64,000 nucleotides of DNA from Uranotaenia lowii. Its lineage: Eukaryota > Arthropoda > Insecta > Diptera > Culicidae. The notes beneath the pieces were generated by a model. The model was given only the letters and a program-made list of their open reading frames with translations. It ran no database searches and was not told the origin of the DNA. Below are positions 60,729-64,000 of the stretch, piece after piece. The position numbers were made by a program, and so were the translations under genes. How positions within the stretch are numbered: the stretch's first letter is position 1; the number at the start of each line of letters is the position of its first letter. Location of the stretch: NCBI RefSeq assembly GCF_029784155.1, contig NC_073692.1, positions 21,457,359 to 21,521,358 on the forward strand, given 5' to 3'.

Positions 60729-60770
60729 AGATTATGTTCTTGATGAACTATTTGTGAATAGAGAAATTGG

Positions 60771-63322
60771 GAAATTTGACAATTTTGACAGTTTTGACAA
60801 TTTTGACAATTTTGACAATTTTGACAATTTAGACAATTTTGACCATTTTGACAATTTTGACAATTTTGACAATTTTGTCAATTTGTCAATTTTGACAATT
60901 TTGACAATTTTGACAATTTTGACAATTTTGACAATTTTGACAATTTTGACAATTTTGACAATTTTGACAATTTTGACAATTTTGACAATTTTGACAATTT
61001 TGACAATTTTGACAATTTTGACAATTTTGACAATTTTGACAATTTTGACAATTTTGACAATTTGGACAATTTTGACAATTTTGACAATTTTGACAATTTT
61101 GACAATTTTGACAATTTTGACAATTTTGACAATTTTGACAATTTTGACAATTTTGACAATTTTGACAATTTTGACAATTTTGACAATTTTGACAATTTTG
61201 ACAATTTTGACAATTTTGACAATTTTGACAATTTTGACAATTTTGACAATTTTGACAATTTTGACAATTTTGACAATTTTGACAATTTTGACAATTTTGA
61301 CAATTTTGACAATTTTGACAATTTTGACAATTTTGACAATTTTGACAATTTTGACAATTTTGACAATTTTGACAATTTTGACAATTTTGACAATTTTGAC
61401 AATTTTGACAATTTTGACAATTTTGACAATTTTGACAATTTTGACAATTTTGACAATTTTGACAATTTTGACAATTTTGACCATTTTGACAATTTTGACA
61501 ATTTTGACAATTTTGACAATTTTGACAATTTTGACAATTTTGACAATTTTGACAATTTTGACAATTTTGACAATTTTGACAATTTTGACAATTTTGACAA
61601 TTTTGACAATTTTGACAATTTTGACAATGTTGACAATTTTGACAATTTTGACAATTTTGACAATTTTGACAATTTTGACAATTTTGACAATTTTGACAAT
61701 TTTGACAATTTTGACAATTTTGAAAATTTTGACAATTTTGACAATTTTGACAATTTTGACAATTTTGACAATTTTGACAATTTTGACAATTTTGACAATT
61801 TTGACAATTTTGACAATTTTGACAATTTTGACAATTTTGACAATTTTGACAATTTTGACAATTTTGACAATTTTGACAATTTTGACAATTTTGACAATTT
61901 TGACAATTTTGACAATTTTGACAATTTTGACAATTTTGACAATTTTGACAATTTTGAAAATTTTGACAATTTTGACAATTTTGACAATTTTGACAATTTT
62001 GACAATTTTGACAATTTTGACAATTTTGACAATTTTGACAATTTTGACAATTTTGACAATTTTGACAATTTTGACAATTTTGACAATTTTGACAATTTTG
62101 ACAATTTTGACAATTTTGACAATTTTGACAATTTTGACAATTTTGACAATTTTGACAATTTTGACAATTTTGACAATTTTGACAATTTTGACAATTTTGA
62201 CAATTTTGACAATTTTGACAATTTTGACAATTTTGACAATTTTGACAATTTTGACAATTTTGACAATTTTGACAATTTTGACAATTTTGACAATTTTGAC
62301 AATTTTGACAATTTTGACAATTTTGACAATTTTGACAATTTTGACAATTTTGACAATTTTGACAATTTTGACAATTTTGACAATTTTGACAATTTTGACA
62401 ATTTTGACAATTTTGACAATTTTGACAATTTTGACAATTTTGGCAATTTTGACAATTTTGACAATTTTGACAATTTTGACAATTTTGACAATTTTGACAA
62501 TTTTGACAATTTTGACAATTTTGACAATTTTGACAATTTTGACAATTTTGACAATTTTGACAATTTTGACAATTTTGACAATTTTGACAATTTTGACAAT
62601 TTTGACAATTTTGACAATTTTGACAATTTTGACAATTTTGACAATTTTGACAATTTTGACAATTTTGACAATTTTGACAATTTTGACAATTTTGACAATT
62701 TTGACAATTTTGACAATTTTGACAATTTTGACAATTTTGACAATTTTGACAATTTTGACAATTTTGACAATTTTGACAATTTTGACAATTTTGACAATTT
62801 TGACAATTTTGACAATTTTGACAATTTTGACAATTTTGACAATTTTGACAATTTTGACAATTTTGACAATTTTGACAATTTTGACAATTTTGACAATTTT
62901 GACAATTTTGACAATTTTGACAATTTTGACAATTTTGACAATTTTGACAATTTTGACAATTTTGACAATTTTGACAATTTTGACAATTTTGACAATTTTG
63001 ACAATTTTGACAATTTTGACAATTTTGACAATTTTGACAATTTTGACAATTTTGACAATTTTGACAATTTTGACAATTTTGACAATTTTGACAATTTTGA
63101 CAATTTTGACAATTTTGACAATTTTGACAATTTTGACAATTTTGACAATTTTGACAATTTTGACAATTTTGACAATTTTGACAATTTTGACAATTTTGAC
63201 AATTTTGACAATTTTGACAATTTTGACAATTTTGACAATTTTGACAATTTTGACAATTTTGACAATTTTGACAATTTTGACAAATTTGGACAAATTTGGA
63301 CAATTTTGAAAATTTTGACAAA
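60771..63322 (+). repeat. (TTTTGACAA)n satellite, array 4
   Basis: About 280 units. Near the left edge (60866-60895) the strand switches briefly: TTTTGTCAATTTGTCAA lies between forward units and makes a local palindrome. Rare substitutions occur inside (TTTTGACCA near 61478, TTTTGAAAA at about 61722 and 61955, TTTTGGCAA near 62441). The right edge ends in two AAATTTGGAC units. The long open frames on both strands are artefacts. Confidence 0.97.
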
Positions 63323-64000
63323 ATAAGCAAAAATCATAGCCTTGCTCAACTTATTCCCATTCTCTTTTACTGTTCAAATTAATTCAAATTTATTTCGAGG
63401 TTAGTTTCGAATCTCTTGCATAACACAAGTAAAAGAGTGATGCTATCCTTTCCCAGCAAAAATATGCTTCGATTCTACAACACCGCGCCAACCGATAACG
63501 GCTAATGACTCTAATTGAGCATTCCAATTTACTGGAAAAAATTTCAAAGCATTTACTCCCTCTATCTCTTACTGGTCGTTGTGTCTAAAGAGGTACTCGA
63601 TGTTCTGAAGAAGATACAATCAAGGACAGGCAGACAGTGTCTTGCCACTGCCATCATCGTCGAAGGTTGCGAAGGAAAATGCTCATCTCTTACATCATCG
63701 ACAGAAGAACCCTCCAGCTAGGGTAAGGATTCGATTGAAATGGTTGCGCAAACAGAGGGACCATTTTTTGGATTTATCTGAGGGGAGTTAAGAGAAAAAT
63801 TCAAAATTTGACAATCATTGAGTATTTTTTACTCAGTGTCTATTTTAAAACATTGACAGCATAAGTAATAATAATTTTTCTCAAGTCTGTTTTTAGACAC
63901 TTCACCCTAAATGGATGCGGGGAGCGAAAAGAGCTTCTCAAAATGGCAACACCTTTTCATCGAAACTGTAAATACCGACCATATTGTGGGCGTCTTGAAA
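63323..64000. other. Non-coding stretch, no gene recognised
   Basis: A 68-codon plus-strand frame at 63515-63721 begins with a hydrophobic segment (YSLYLLLVVV) but shows no recognised domain. Nothing else could be supported to the window end. Confidence 0.4.

Noticed and set aside
9456..63322. CRISPR array interpretation of the regularly spaced repeats
   Set aside because: Units are contiguous 7-9 bp repeats without unique spacers, and no cas-like genes are present.
60721..63349. Open frames of 750-860 codons in array 4, on both strands
   Set aside because: Same artefact of the 9-bp period. Coding in four or five frames simultaneously is not plausible.

Overview
This window reads as gene-poor, AT-rich animal DNA, most likely from an insect and plausibly a mosquito. 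The support is the absence of any compact gene, the abundance of short non-autonomous transposons with TA or 8-bp target duplications, tRNA-headed SINEs, non-LTR and copia-like remnants, and very long simple satellites. The species assignment is inference. No conserved host protein-coding gene was recognised. The window could be intergenic or the interior of a large intron.

Layout. From 1 to 9.4 kb there is unremarkable AT-rich sequence with one decayed minisatellite block (2.4-4.3 kb). From 9.46 to 15.55 kb two 9-bp satellite arrays, (TTTTGACAA)n and its reverse complement, face each other across 1.4 kb of unique sequence. From 17.3 to 24.6 kb lies a transposon graveyard. A reverse-transcriptase C-terminal remnant (18.86-23.52 kb, plus strand) is split by an ORF1-only non-LTR element (19.06-21.51 kb, minus strand), which itself carries two TA-flanked MITEs, and by a further TIR element at 21.82-23.27 kb. 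A mariner-type transposase fragment follows. From 25.6 to 27.2 kb there is a 7-bp, CpG-bearing satellite (GTCGAAA)n. From 29.9 to 38.75 kb copies of one degenerate interspersed repeat are split by a 2.15-kb TA-flanked element. From 40 to 44.3 kb there are a 986-bp foldback element, a SINE and two MITEs.

From 46.8 to 50.6 kb there is a decayed 9-bp (TTTTCAGAC)n satellite with roughly 1.1-kb higher-order repeats and an inserted SINE. A third (TTTTGACAA)-type array sits at 52.9-54.06 kb. It is followed by another MITE, a duplicated block with copia-like LTRs (55.2-57.6 kb), and an LTR split by a 707-bp foldback element with an 11-bp target duplication. A tRNA-like sequence at 60.7 kb stands immediately beside the fourth 9-bp array (60.77-63.3 kb).

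The four TTTTGACAA arrays total about 8.4 kb. They form two pairs of opposite orientation, so a transcript crossing a pair could fold into a kilobase-scale hairpin. The three satellite families share a GTC-then-AAA core, which suggests related origins or a common binding or replication-slippage constraint. The very long open frames in the arrays follow from a repeat period divisible by three and should not be read as genes. Nothing here amounts to a cooperating gene system. The notable biology is satellite expansion and layered transposition.
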